A stretch of DNA of 64,000 nt, taken from the NCBI GenBank assembly GCA_001466705.2, contig LATX02000176.1:434001-498000 (forward strand), read 5' to 3'. Source of the stretch: Moniliophthora roreri. Lineage: Eukaryota > Basidiomycota > Agaricomycetes > Agaricales > Marasmiaceae. Made by a program: the position numbers and the translations under genes. Under the pieces are notes generated by a model that was not told the DNA's origin, made no database searches, and saw nothing but the letters and a program-made list of their open reading frames with translations. Below, piece after piece: positions 44,818 to 55,765 of the stretch (position 1 is the first letter of the stretch; each line of letters opens with the position of its first letter).

Positions 44818-46663
44818 GGTGGTTGTCGAACGCGCCTGAGGGGGCGAGTTAACTCAAATGTTGATGTTCGAGGAAAAGAAACGCGTGCCGTCACGTGTGA
44901 CCGTGCCCAGTTGGCGACTTTTAGCCCCATGCACGTGACTCTGAGATGGCGTGCCCTGTTTGTTTTCTGCCTAAATCTGGTAGTCTCTGTCACACTCTGT
45001 GACTGCCCTGCCAGGAGTATGCCGGACCCCTCCCGGAGCAAGTGCATTCACTATTCTATGAAGTTCAGTCCTTGTGCACAGAGTGACACCCAATTACTGT
45101 GAGTGCAGTACATATAGCTTTCACACTGATGGTAGTAATCAATCAAAATATTTTTTATTTGGACTATTCTACTGTACATTGGATTAGTGGTAAAACTAAG
45201 GGCAATGTGAGCTGTACAAGAAGATAGGGTACTTCTAGAGGTGTATAAGGTGGTATATTGAAAGTCATAAAGGGTTCTAGACAAAAGAGAGGAGCATGGG
45301 GAGGAGGGCTTGCTGAGGAAATGGTGTAAGAACTTCTTGCAGCCTTTCGGCATCTTCAGTGGGTTAGAGACATGAGGATAAGGTGAGATAAGGAGGTGGT
45401 GAAGCAAGCCTAGATGCAGTTCAGACATGTCTAAGGCATAAGATTCCATACTAGGGAGGTTCAAAGCATGTTAATAGAATTAGAAGAAAAATAGTGTATT
45501 CCAGACATACCAGTTCCTTATAATTCCACCAAGTCAATTTCTGATGTTCTTGAGATATCAGACAAGGTGTCCAATGACATGAGAGGAGGAGAGAGTGGTG
45601 GACATGAACATAAGTGGTAACAATGGGACTCCAGAATGCCAACGCTGTGACAAGATGCTAAACATAGCACATGTCTGTAATCATGTCCATGGAGCTAAAA
45701 GTCAAAAGCTCCCCTTCCCACATCGCTTTTAGCTGCTGAGGTGACTGGTCTGAGCCTTTCTGCTTCACCTCCCTGGGTTTCATCTGCTTTCAATATAGAG
45801 TTTCTCACATGTCTGAATTTCATGCTTTCTGATTTTCTGGCCATGGTTACAACCTTTCGAGTGGTCTCCTCTGTTTGTGTGACGCAGGTATACTCACTCT
45901 GATAATTTTTCCTCAGCTGTAAACATTCTTGAACAATTGATGCCATACATTGCAAGACAATGCAATGACTAGGAACCATCCAGAGTCATGGGTGAACACA
46001 TGAATTATAATACTTTTTGGGTCTTCTGGCTCCAAGAACTCGTCAGAGTCATCTTTGCAAGAAAACACTGCCAGATACTGGGTTAGTCATGATCACAAAT
46101 TGATGATGCCCAGTCAATTTTTATACTGGTGAGTCTTGTCTGACCTTCTGCTTCAGATGTAGCTAACAAGCCCAGGGCTATTGTGTTCAAAATTTGTGAA
46201 GTGATTGCAGAAGGCCCCAGTCTCAGCACCTTGCTCATGGAAGGACAGCATTAAAAAGTCTTCCAGTCCAACTGTGTGACTGTATAGAAGGTGGCAATTT
46301 TCTCTATACCTCAAAACAGATTGATAATACTTTTATGCTCAGCTATCACCAAGGTCATTCCTCAATTCTCTCCATCACTCGAAACATTTGCCTGTGATGA
46401 GCGGCCTTCCAGCATTCCCTTTCCAGAAACTCGAAGATTTTTCTGCCTTGCCAGCAACTCAACCTCACAAGTCAAGCAAGCCTAATAATGGACCAGTGGT
46501 TATAGACTCTGGGAAGAAGGTGACTGACTCTCTTTCCAATGAGGCAGAAGATACCCACAAATGTAACAACTGATGCAGATGTGTCCAAGTACATTATCAA
46601 TTCAAGGAACAATGACAATGATGCTCTCACTTATCGCTCTCTAGCACTAGGTACAGTGGATCA
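44818..46663. other. Transposon-type AT-rich region left of the LTR element
   Basis: The first 250 bases are presumably the CND1 promoter and are CpG-normal; from about 45.1 kb CpG becomes rare. Open frames (for example minus 45051-45464 and 45695-45979) have no family motif. No terminal repeats were found, so I call it degenerate repeat DNA. Confidence 0.45.
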
Positions 46664-46872
46664 TGTTGTAAATTGGTGTTTTTGGGGAACAAAGAGAAGA
46701 TTGATTTGGTTATCTATATGTTAGAGTAGGTACAGTTTTTATAGTAGATTTTGTGTTGTATATATGAAATAAGTAGAATTTGTATCATATCTGAGACTAG
46801 AGAATGAGACGAGTAAGAGAAATATAAAATGGTTGAAACAAGTCCGAGTATGTAAAACACTATTTCATGACA
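46664..46872 (-). repeat. LTR (3' LTR in the element's orientation)
   Basis: It is 209 bp, begins and ends with the TG...CA pair, and is flanked outside by GATCA. It differs from its partner by two transitions, both CG here versus TG/CA-type changes around 46808 and 46845. Confidence 0.92.
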
Positions 46873-46891
46873 CTCCCCCGCAGACAAGGAC

Positions 46892-47740
46892 TCACATTGC
46901 ATAATGATTAGCAAAATTTGAAGTCGGTGTAGCCTGGGTTGTGGAGCCATCATTTCTTCTGAGTCTGAGATACCACTCCAGGTACTGCCCCTCCTTCTTT
47001 CCTCCTTCCCTAAAACACTCCTCGATCATATGGCCCATGCACTGGCACTTTGGATTCTCATATTGAACAGCATTCAAATTAGCCGCCAAGGCCACAGTCT
47101 GTGATCCCAGGACACTGATGTGTACTCCCCTGGACTCTGTACACCCATCATCCTTCAAATTCTTTGCCTTCCACATAATTCTAAGCTCAACATCATCCAC
47201 CTCCATTTCTTCTTTCAGGGACTCTAGATTTGTAATGAGATCACCAAAGCTAGGGTGTTCTGCAATGGAATTCAGCATGATGGCAATGATCTGTGTATCG
47301 CTAGGTCGGTCGTTATGGATTTGTTCCAGGTCGTTGGCTAAAGATCAGATCTGCCCCATCACTATCGTCATCTCCTCTCCTCTATATTTCACATTCGAGA
47401 ACTCCCTCCACATCCTAACAGCCACTCCCACTCCTGACCCTCCAAATATTGCTGTCAGATGAGCCCAAAGACCCACTGGATCTTCATCAAATCCCTTGGC
47501 ATGTGTCAACACCTTGTCCTCCAGACGTTTCACCAACATCTCTGTGGCTGCATCTCTCCTATTCTTCCAGGCCTTCACTGCTTTGCTGCTTGGTCCTCCA
47601 TTTGGTTTCTCGTCTTCACCCATCAATGTCTCCAATAAGTTTGCAGCTCGCACTGCCACCCTAGTCCTGTATTCCCATGCTCTATAATTCTCTTCTCCCT
47701 TCAGCTTCATGATGTCTTTGTCAGAACTCCCCATTGTCAT
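46892..47740 (-). CDS. Copia-type Gag polyprotein, interrupted by one TGA
   Basis: The start (47740) reads MTMGSSDKDIMKLKGEENYR, followed by AWEYRTRVAVRA, as in copia Gag proteins of the UBN2/Retrotran_gag class. After GEEMTIVMGQI an in-frame TGA occurs at 47345-47347, and the same frame goes on with SLANDLEQIHNDRPSDTQII and LNSIAEHPSFGDLITNLESL. The C-terminus has a shortened zinc knuckle (CQCMGHMIEEC) followed by GQYLEWYLR. The TGA replaces what is probably an Arg CGA, a CG-to-TG change. The protein lies inside the LTR element and is the only coding part of it. Confidence 0.85.
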
Positions 47741-47893
47741 CTGATTTCAAATGGTTGGGTCAGTTGTTTATGGTCTTTCGGGGTCAGTCTGGGTCGGTCG
47801 TCAGTCATCAGTTGGTCAGTCAGGGTTGGTCAGTGGTCATTGGTAGGTCAGAGAAGTGATGCAGTGGTTTAGGCTGAACCAGGGCCCATAACC

Positions 47894-48102
47894 TGTTGTA
47901 AATTGGTGTTTTTGGGGAACAAAGAGAAGATTGATTTGGTTATCTATATGTTAGAGTAGGTACAGTTTTTATAGTAGATTTTGTGTTGTATATATGAAAT
48001 AAGTAGAATTTGTATCATATCTGAGACTAGAGAATGAGATGAGTAAGAGAAATATAAAATGGTTGAAACAAGTCTGAGTATGTAAAACACTATTTCATGA
48101 CA
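47894..48102 (-). repeat. LTR (5' LTR in the element's orientation)
   Basis: It is the partner of 46664-46872. The internal sequence next to it (47875-47893, reading ggttatgggccctggttc on the minus strand) is where the primer-binding site should be. I could not match it confidently to a tRNA. Confidence 0.92.
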
Positions 48103-48529
48103 GATCAGATCTAAATCACTTCCTGTCAATGGTGTACCTTACAATTGAAATCTCTTGCCCCATAGACATATTTCTTCAAGGCCGTCAATGTCTCAGTTTC
48201 TACTGTCTTTTTGTTCCTGCTCACATACACAATCGGAGTGGCCCTGGCAACATTTCTACTATAGTAATCATTGGTTTAAGAAACAAGATTACATTTCTTG
48301 GGACCAATTTTTAATATGATTAATCCAGGATTGTTTCAATTTAAGGAGGTATATTTAACTCATTCACTAAGCACAATTCACTCAGCACGTAGTAGTTACT
48401 TTGATTGCTTTAACAGCAACTTATGGTAGTTCTGCAGTGAACAGTTTTGCTGTACATGGCACTCTGCTGTCAATATCCTATGTGCTTATCTCCTGTAAAG
48501 CTATACTACAACACCAATGTCGGCGCCTT

Positions 48530-48852
48530 CTAGTGATGTTACAGGCTCAGCTCAGCTCAAAGCCCCAGGCTTAGGCCTGGCTTGGGAGGGCTCAGGCTCA
48601 TCAAACATTGAGCCTGAGCTGTAGGCAGAGCCCAGCTTAGGCCAGGGCTTTTGGGTATCACTTGCCTACAGCCACAGGTTGCACTTTCCATCATATTGTC
48701 TAGGGCTCAAGCTCTGGGCTTAGGCTTTCAGAAATGCAAGCTCAAGCTCTGAGCCTGGTCAAAGCTTTACAGTAGGGCTCAGCTTGGCCTTGTGAGCCCC
48801 GGCTTGGTCATGCCTGGCTTCAGGGCTTGAGCTGAGCCCCCAACATCACTAG
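48530..48852. mobile_element. GAGCC-rich foldback element
   Basis: The segment starts CTAGTGATGTT and ends AACATCACTAG. Between them are many inverted copies of a GGCTCAGGCTC/GAGCCTGAGC motif, so the whole 320 bases could fold on itself. The hexamer GCCTTC occurs just outside both ends (one base apart on the right), which could be a target duplication. It is much more GC-rich than its surroundings and non-coding. A second copy at 50473-50795 belongs to the duplicated segment. Confidence 0.65.
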
Positions 48853-49527
48853 TGCCTTCACTGCAGTTCTCGGTGCCTTTTCAACCACTTGCTTTGAAAT
48901 GGCCTGGTGGAAGTTATATGTCCCCTTACTGTTTATCCATCAGAAATGATATATTGGAGAGTCAGTAGTCTTCTTCACCAGTAGATCATGATTGGCTAAG
49001 CAGTATACAGAGCTTGCCTACTGTGTCTGTCTTTCAAGGTAGAGTGTTTCAGCTTTCTCAGTAATACACATCCCACTGATAAGTCATGAATAGCCTCTAT
49101 TTCAACTCCAGCAAGAACTCAGGGCATGAAAGGCTATTCTGGGGAGCTTTCAGTGCCATGTTCATCTGTGAGATCATTCTGACCTACATATTCCCTTTGC
49201 TGAATGATTTCAGCATTTTCTGCTTTGCAAGGCAACATGCCTCAAGAAGGGCCAAGGATGTCTTCATGAATATACTTGGAGGGCAGAAGGGAACAAAGGG
49301 TCAGGTTCTCTCTCACTGTTGGATTGGCAGGTAGTAACAGTCAATGTCTATCTTCTGCATGATGTTGACATTTTGAATGCCAGTTATATAGGGTCCAGGT
49401 AACCCAGCTTGTTTCCAGGTTTGGTGACCTATTGGCATTACATGCTCCAGAAATATGAGTCTACCTCTCATCCAGCAAGATGTATCTACTTCTTTGCTTA
49501 GTCATGAGCAGATGATGTATTGTTCAA

Positions 49528-49960
49528 CATCAGTGAAATGGACACCTAAATATATTGGAATAAAATGAGTGAAATACATTATAATGGCCAAAATACATTA
49601 TAATCATTATGGTGTATTTTAATGTAATATAATTGTTGTTCCTTTATTTTAATGGATTAAAATGAAGCAAAATGGTTATAATGTATTCTGGCTATTATAA
49701 TGTATTTCAGCCATTATAATGCATCGGCCCCACCTGGGGGTCGGGACAAAAAAAAAATAATATTTATTTGTTGCAACCCCCATGAGTCGAACCCTCAACC
49801 TCAAGGTGGATTAGTCAGCAATCCTTAGCAGCCACGGGGTGCTCAAGACCACTGTACCACAGTGCCATATACTTACCACTACACATAGTGCAATATATCC
49901 CCTTACTCAAAAGACCTATCTCCACTCCCTTGCTGTTTCCATTGATGAAATCCCCAACCA
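49528..49960. mobile_element. Element C (783 bp type), left part, cut by N
   Basis: It begins CATCAGTGAAATGGACACC like the complete copy at 51471 and contains the tRNA-like segment. It is cut at the N at 49961. It is part of the 1.94 kb duplication. Confidence 0.75.
49755..49869 (-). other. tRNA-like segment, copy 1
   Basis: It has the same sequence as 51695-51812, with an A-run of ten on the plus strand at about 49747-49757 (a T-run after the tRNA-like part in its own direction). See the complete copy for the structure. Confidence 0.5.
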
Positions 49961-50472
49961 NATCTGAGACTAGAGAATGAGACGAGTAAGAGAAATATAA
50001 AATGGTTGAAACAAGTCTGAGTATGTAAAACACTATTTCATGACAGATCAGATCTAAATCACTTCCTGTCAATGGTGTACCTTACAATTGAAATCTCTTG
50101 CCCCATAGACATATTTCTTCAAGGCCGTCAATGTCTCAGTTTCTACTGTCTTTTTGTTCCTGCTCACATACACAATCGGAGTGGCCCTGGCAACATTTCT
50201 ACTATAGTAATCATTGGTTTAAGAAACAAGATTACATTTCTTGGGACCAATTTTTAATATGATTAATCCAGGATTGTTTCAATTTAAGGAGGTATATTTA
50301 ACTCATTCACTAAGCACAATTCACTCAGCACGTAGTAGTTACTTTGATTGCTTTAACAGCAACTTATGGTAGTTCTGCAGTGAACAGTTTTGCTGTACAT
50401 GGCACTCTGCTGTCAATATCCTATGTGCTTATCTCCTGTAAAGCTATACTACAACACCAATGTCGGCGCCTT

Positions 50473-50795
50473 CTAGTGATGTTACAGGCTCAGCTCAGCT
50501 CAAAGCCCCAGGCTTAGGCCTGGCTTGGGAGGGCTCAGGCTCATCAAACATTGAGCCTGAGCTGTAGGCAGAGCCCAGCTTAGGCCAGGGCTTTTGGGTA
50601 TCACTTGCCTACAGCCACAGGTTGCACTTTCCATCATATTGTCTAGGGCTCAAGCTCTGGGCTTAGGCTTTCAGAAATGCAAGCTCAAGCTCTGAGCCTG
50701 GTCAAAGCTTTACAGTAGGGCTCAGCTTGGCCTTGTGAGCCCCGGCTTGGTCATGCCTGGCTTCAGGGCTTGAGCTGAGCCCCCAACATCACTAG
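50473..50795. mobile_element. GAGCC-rich foldback element, duplicate copy
   Basis: It is identical in arrangement to 48530-48852 and carried by the same duplicated segment, so it is not an independent insertion. Confidence 0.6.
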
Positions 50796-51470
50796 TGCCT
50801 TCACTGCAGTTCTCGGTGCCTTTTCAACCACTTGCTTTGAAATGGCCTGGTGGAAGTTATATGTCCCCTTACTGTTTATCCATCAGAAATGATATATTGG
50901 AGAGTCAGTAGTCTTCTTCACCAGTAGATCATGATTGGCTAAGCAGTATACAGAGCTTGCCTACTGTGTCTGTCTTTCAAGGTAGAGTGTTTCAGCTTTC
51001 TCAGTAATACACATCCCACTGATAAGTCATGAATAGCCTCTATTTCAACTCCAGCAAGAACTCAGGGCATGAAAGGCTATTCTGGGGAGCTTTCAGTGCC
51101 ATGTTCATCTGTGAGATCATTCTGACCTACATATTCCCTTTGCTGAATGATTTCAGCATTTTCTGCTTTGCAAGGCAACATGCCTCAAGAAGGGCCAAGG
51201 ATGTCTTCATGAATATACTTGGAGGGCAGAAGGGAACAAAGGGTCAGGTTCTCTCTCACTGTTGGATTGGCAGGTAGTAACAGTCAATGTCTATCTTCTG
51301 CATGATGTTGACATTTTGAATGCCAGTTATATAGGGTCCAGGTAACCCAGCTTGTTTCCAGGTTTGGTGACCTATTGGCATTACATGCTCCAGAAATATG
51401 AGTCTACCTCTCATCCAGCAAGATGTATCTACTTCTTTGCTTAGTCATGAGCAGATGATGTATTGTTCAA

Positions 51471-52253
51471 CATCAGTGAAATGGACACCTAAATATATTG
51501 GAATAAAATGAGTGAAATACATTATAATGGCCAAAATACATTATAATCATTATGGTGTATTTTAATGTAATATAATTGTTGTTCCTTTATTTTAATGGAT
51601 TAAAATGAAGCAAAATGGTTATAATGTATTCTGGCTATTATAATGTATTTCAGCCATTATAATGCATCGGCCCCACCTGGGGGTCGGGGACAAAAAGAAA
51701 TAATATTTATTTGTTGCAACCCCCATGAGTCGAACCCTCAACCTCAAGGTGGATTAGTCAGCAATCCTTAGCAGCCACGGGGTGCTCAAGACCACTGTAC
51801 CACAGTGCCATATACTTACCACTACACATAGTGCAATATATCCCCTTACTCAAAAGACCTATCTCCACTCCCTTGCTGTTTCCATTGATGAAATCCCCAA
51901 CCAAAAGCTTCCCTTCACTTTATAGAGTCCTCTCCCTGTCCTCTGGAAGGCATAAAAATGCACTGTTTTGATTGCCTCTGTTACAATCTATTTTACTACA
52001 TTATAATAACTCTGTCTCATTTTATTGCATTTTAATACACTATAATAATACCATTCTATTTTATTGCATTTTAATGTACTATAATAATACCATCCCATTT
52101 TATTGTATTTTAATGGATTATAATAACACCAGTCTCATTTTAATGCATTTTAATGTATTGTAATAGCATTGCTTGATTTTAATCTATTACAATAGACTAA
52201 AATCAGCAAAATACATTATAATTTATTATATTTAGGTGTCCATTTTGCTGATG
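51471..52253. mobile_element. Element C, complete 783 bp inverted-repeat element
   Basis: The left end reads CATCAGTGAAATGGACACC. The right end is the reverse complement with two mismatches (CATCAGCAAAATGGACACC), and both continue into TAAATATA, giving about 27 bp terminal repeats. The interior has AT-rich blocks built on TTATAATGTATTTT, with a 45-50 base periodicity at about 51990-52180, and a tRNA-like segment at 51695-51812. No transposase is encoded. AA lies outside both ends, which might be a 2 bp target duplication. The first 11 terminal bases match the 165 bp MITE at 9682 (CATCAGCAAAA). Confidence 0.78.
51695..51812 (-). other. tRNA-like segment with A and B box (tRNA-Ser-like, probable SINE head)
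   Basis: Read on the minus strand, TGGTACAGTGG (51792-51802) fits the Pol III A box and GGTTCGACTC (51727-51736) fits the B box. Between them, GGATT-GCTGACT-AATCC forms a perfect 5-bp stem with a 7-base loop whose middle triplet is TGA (Ser). ACC-TTGA-GGT follows like a serine-type variable arm. The acceptor stem does not pair, so it is not a working tRNA. TTTTT lies downstream as a possible Pol III stop. Three copies are in the window. Confidence 0.55.
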
Positions 52254-53024
52254 AAAGCCAACTCATGGGTCAGTTACTCAATCTGTTATATCACAGTGTT
52301 AGCCATCTACTACTCGGATACATGGAATGTGAGTAGTTTTACTAAATCGCTTAGCTTCTGTTCATTAGTTACCCACTTGCAGTCTCATGCATTCCCTATG
52401 CTTTCAACTTCTACCTTCTCATCCAATGGCTCTGTCTATTGACAGTCTGCTATCTTTGAAGAGTACTTTGTGCTGAACCAGACTGCACTCAACCGGATCG
52501 GTCTTCCTGCTCTAATTGGATCCAATACCTGGACAAATTCATTGGTTGATATGGCAATTGGAGGTCTGGTTGCACAGGTTGTTCTTTCTTGGAGAACAGA
52601 AGTGTACGATTCAGTCAAATGAGCAAGGGGAGCAGTCCATGTAGAAATAATGTAATTCTCCCCAGCAATGCAACCCCGACACGTTATAAAGCGGACCCTG
52701 CCAACTGCACGTCATGACCAAATTCGGTACCTTTATTATTCCCACCAGTACCTTTATCATTTCCCCCTTCCCATTCCTTGACCATATTTATTAATCTACA
52801 ACACACTGCTGAATTGTCATTCTGCCTCTGTGGTTTCACTGCTCTTTGCTCATAGGTGCGTATGTTTATCATTTGGCTGAGCTTGAGATAATAATAATTA
52901 TCCCTCAGCTACCTCCCGGATACCTGCCTCTCATACAGAATTATCATTCTCCCCCACTTTGTGTTGATCTGATCCGCTAGGTGCGCACCTTTATTATTTG
53001 GCTCAGCTCGAGCTATTAATAATT
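52254..53024. other. Region between element C copies, no supported gene
   Basis: It has short frames only. From about 52720 to 53010 a motif of the form GGTGCG-ACCTTTATTATTTGGCTCAGC recurs in direct and inverted orientation, so another small repeat is probably present. It ends at the N at 53025. Confidence 0.4.
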
Positions 53025-53025
53025 N

Positions 53026-53716
53026 TAATGTAATATAATTGTTGTTCCTTTATTTTAATGGATTAAAATGAAGCAAAATGGTTATAATGTATTCTGGCTA
53101 TTATAATGTATTTCAGCCATTATAATGCATCGGCCCCACCTGGGGGTCGGGGACAAAAAGAAATAATATTTATTTGTTGCAACCCCCGTGAGTCGAACCT
53201 TCGACCTCAATGTGGATTAGTCAGCAATCCTGGGCAGCCGCAGGGTGCTCAAGACCACTGTACCACAGTGCCATATACTTACCACTACACATAGTGCAAT
53301 ATATCCCCTTACTCAAAAGACCTATCTCCACTCCCTTGCTGTTTCTATTGATGAAATCCCCAACCAAAAGCTTCCCTTCACTTTATAGAGTCCTCTCCCT
53401 GTCCTCTGGAAGGCATAAAAATGCACTGTTTTGATTGCCTCTGTTACAATCTATTTTACTACATTATAATAACTCTGTCTCATTTTATTGCATTTTAATA
53501 CACTATAATAATACCATTCTATTTTATTGCATTTTAATGTACTATAATAATACCATCCCATTTTATTGTATTTTAATGGATTATAATAACACCAGTCTCA
53601 TTTTAATGCATTTTAATGTATTGTAATAGCATTGCTTGATTTTAATCTATTACAATGGACTAAAATCAGCAAAATACATTATAATTTATTATATTTAGGT
53701 GTCCATTTTGCTGATG
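53026..53716. mobile_element. Element C, third copy, left end missing
   Basis: It starts right after the N at 53025 and follows 51563-52253 to the right terminal repeat. It has a slightly different tRNA-like segment with more CG. The following sequence (aatatcccgttc) is different from that after the complete copy, so this is an independent insertion. Confidence 0.78.
53160..53275 (-). other. tRNA-like segment, copy 3 (diverged)
   Basis: It has the same A box, the same GGATT stem and TGA triplet, and the same B box as copy 2. Some sites differ, mostly CG here versus CA or TG there, which suggests this copy is less affected by CpG decay. Confidence 0.5.
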
Positions 53717-53851
53717 AATATCCCGTTCTTCCGGCTTCCGCCCTTTAGGTCCCCGCCAGGTCTCCCGCGCCCTGGAGATATAACCTGACACGCGAAACGC
53801 TTTATACCCTACCTCTTCCCTACCTCTGCCGAATCTCCTCTGCCATCTAAT

Positions 53852-54505
53852 ATGCGCACCATTGGTTTACTGTTCGCCTTTATATGTGGCACGGCCCTTG
53901 TCTTTGCGCAAGGTGATACTTGTGTCAACACTTGTGCGGCTAAAACCCCTACAAACTGCAAACCTGGGTGTGTTTTTTTGCTCCTTCAATCCCGCTGTCC
54001 TACTAATATTTTATAGACAACCAGAATATCTGGGCTGTATCTGCAAGGACGAAGCATATCTGACCGCAAGTGACCAATGTATGCAGAAGGCATGTTCTCA
54101 AGCTGTTTATGAAGCCGCGTTGGACACTAGAAAAAGAAGGTGTTCGCGATGTATGTACTTTTTGCAATAGATTCTGTTTATCATGCTGACGTTCCTAGAT
54201 AAACACAAAGAAAAATACCCCGGCCAGAACTGCGTTAACCTGTGCAAGAATGATTACCTTCCGCTAACAGCTTGCAACAGTGTGTGCGTCGTCGTCGTCT
54301 CTTTCTCTGTGTCTTTTTAGTTACCTGTTCCATCTCAACATGACAACACAGAAAAGATTGGGACTGCCTTTGCAAGGATACTTCTGAATATCAACAATCT
54401 GTGGATCGATGTGTTGCTGATAGGAAGTGTGACTCCAATGCAGTTCAGAAAGCACAGGATACAAGGGAGAAGAAATGTAAAAAAGTGTATGTACCTTTTC
54501 TTTGA
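53852..54505 (+). CDS. Secreted Cys-rich protein with two CFEM-like repeats
   Basis: The start MRTIGLLFAFICGTALVFAQ is a strong signal peptide. After it, DTCVNTCAAKTPTNCKPG begins the first Cys-rich unit, which continues after an intron (donor GTGTGT about 53969) with QPEYLGCICKDEAYLTASDQ and CMQKACSQAVYEAALDTRK. A second unit repeats the pattern: NCVNLCKNDYLPLTACN, then WDCLCKDTSEYQQSVDRC and KCDSNAVQKAQDTREKKC. The CxC followed by a spaced C...C matches the CFEM style of fungal extracellular proteins, some of which bind heme or the cell wall. The last intron and the stop are uncertain; I take the stop at 54503-54505. A TATA-like sequence lies at 53801. Confidence 0.68.
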
Positions 54506-55765
54506 AGCAGCAAAAACGGTGGTGGTAGCTGACAACACTTTGATTCTAGCCAACAATAGCAGCGGGAAAGCCGTGCCCAGGTCGCTTCAGAAGACTCGGT
54601 CCTTTGACAAGTTCCTGTATGGCAGGCTCTAAATGGCTGAAATTTGAACATCCTGAGCTTGATAAAATGGACTGGCGGGGCCCATCGGCGATTACTTATG
54701 ACTTTGTGTTCATCTAGTTTCTAGATAGTTGTCGAATATTTGTTATACCCGAATGTCGAGCGACTCTTTTGCGTTAGTCAGTGCATACTGCCCACTTCAG
54801 TTGTGTAAGCTATCCCTTTCACCGTCTCAACGAACAGAGACTGCATGAAAAGTTCTCCTCGTGAACAGCCATTGCCCAGGACGCTTACCGTTTTACCCAT
54901 CCTAATCCTGTACATGACGCATCCTGAGATGTGCTCGGGCTCGTTTTGGAAACTCTATGATCATCCATACCACCGTACGACCTTAAGGGCGGGCTCCCTA
55001 CTTCTCCCAGTCGAAATATTCACTGTGCAGAGTCTGTCCGAGTTTCGTTGCCCATTGATGTAACAGAGGGACAAAGGGCCGACGTACACAAAAGACTAGA
55101 GGTCTACCGTGTAAAATCTGCCCCCTTTCTGATACCAAGCTCTTCTTCACGTTGCAAATGGAGGGCTTGACAGAGCTGTGCGTGAAGGAGGCAACCAACA
55201 ATGCAGGCGAAGTTGTTTCTTGCAATAGGATCTTGAGGAAAAGATTCCTTACTGCTTTGGCCTGTCAGGGTAAGCTTGTTCGTGCTCTATATACATGTCT
55301 ATTCCTGCTTACGTGCTGATTATCATTCTACCGCATCTGTGTATCATTCAGCTTTGCGGTACACAGTGATCTGTTTGAACATTTGTTCGAAAGGCGCGAG
55401 TGAATATTGAGCATGGGGAGCGATTTACTTGCTATAAATGCCTACCTATCACTAGCTCATGGGGCGGAAGATGCGAGTTGTATGAGGGACTTTGAGCGTT
55501 TCGAGTAAAGGTGCTCAGGCGCTTCAGCCTAAAAAAAGCAATGATCCGGCGAGGACGAGACCTTGGTACGAAGGGCGGTGGCTTTGCTGATCATGAGCAA
55601 TCAAGCCTTTGAAGGCGTTGACAAAGAAGAGCATGTGGGATTCTCGGAGTGGCTGTGTAGCTCTAGCCGATTCACCCTCTGCCCCACCCAAACAACAAAT
55701 AAAACATCTCTGCACACTACCACCATCATCTCTCTCACCTCAAGGTTCATCTCAAAGCTTAAACT
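54506..55765. other. No supported gene
   Basis: One plus-strand segment (about 55120-55260) encodes MEGLTELCVKEATNNAGEVV and then SCNRILRKRF before a GTAAGC donor. It could be an exon of an unrecognised gene, but no partner exon was found. The right end carries the RAD6 promoter and leader, which is pyrimidine-rich. Confidence 0.4.

Larger units (their letters stand above)
46664..48102 (-). mobile_element. Non-autonomous Ty1/copia-type LTR retrotransposon (gag only)
   Basis: It is a complete 1,439 bp element: two 209 bp LTRs at 46664-46872 and 47894-48102, differing at only two positions that I could see. The target duplication is GATCA, at 46659-46663 and 48103-48107. In minus orientation each LTR starts TGTCATG and ends ACAACA. 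A G-rich polypurine tract (GCGGGGGAGTG) abuts the 3' LTR at about 46873-46884. Only gag is encoded; protease, integrase, reverse transcriptase and RNase H are absent. Replication would need enzymes from a relative. The high LTR identity implies recent insertion. Confidence 0.92.
48019..49960. repeat. 1.94 kb segment duplicated at 49962-51903
   Basis: The two stretches are almost identical at an offset of 1,943 bases, starting inside the 5' LTR and ending just before the N at 49961. I noticed one C/T difference in the LTR part and a short length change in an A-run near 49747. The N at the junction makes a misassembled allele or repeat join the likely cause. Confidence 0.9.
49962..51903. repeat. 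Second copy of the 1.94 kb segment
   Basis: It starts with an 84-base LTR remnant and then follows 48103-49960. It is the copy that continues into single-copy sequence, giving the complete element C. Confidence 0.9.

Noticed and set aside
51695..51812. A functional tRNA-Ser(TGA) gene
   Set aside because: The acceptor and T stems do not pair, and the segment recurs inside a transposon; called tRNA-like only.
51960..52240. Periodic AT-rich repeats considered as a CRISPR array
   Set aside because: The units are degenerate, there are no unique spacers, and the organism is a eukaryote; they are part of element C.
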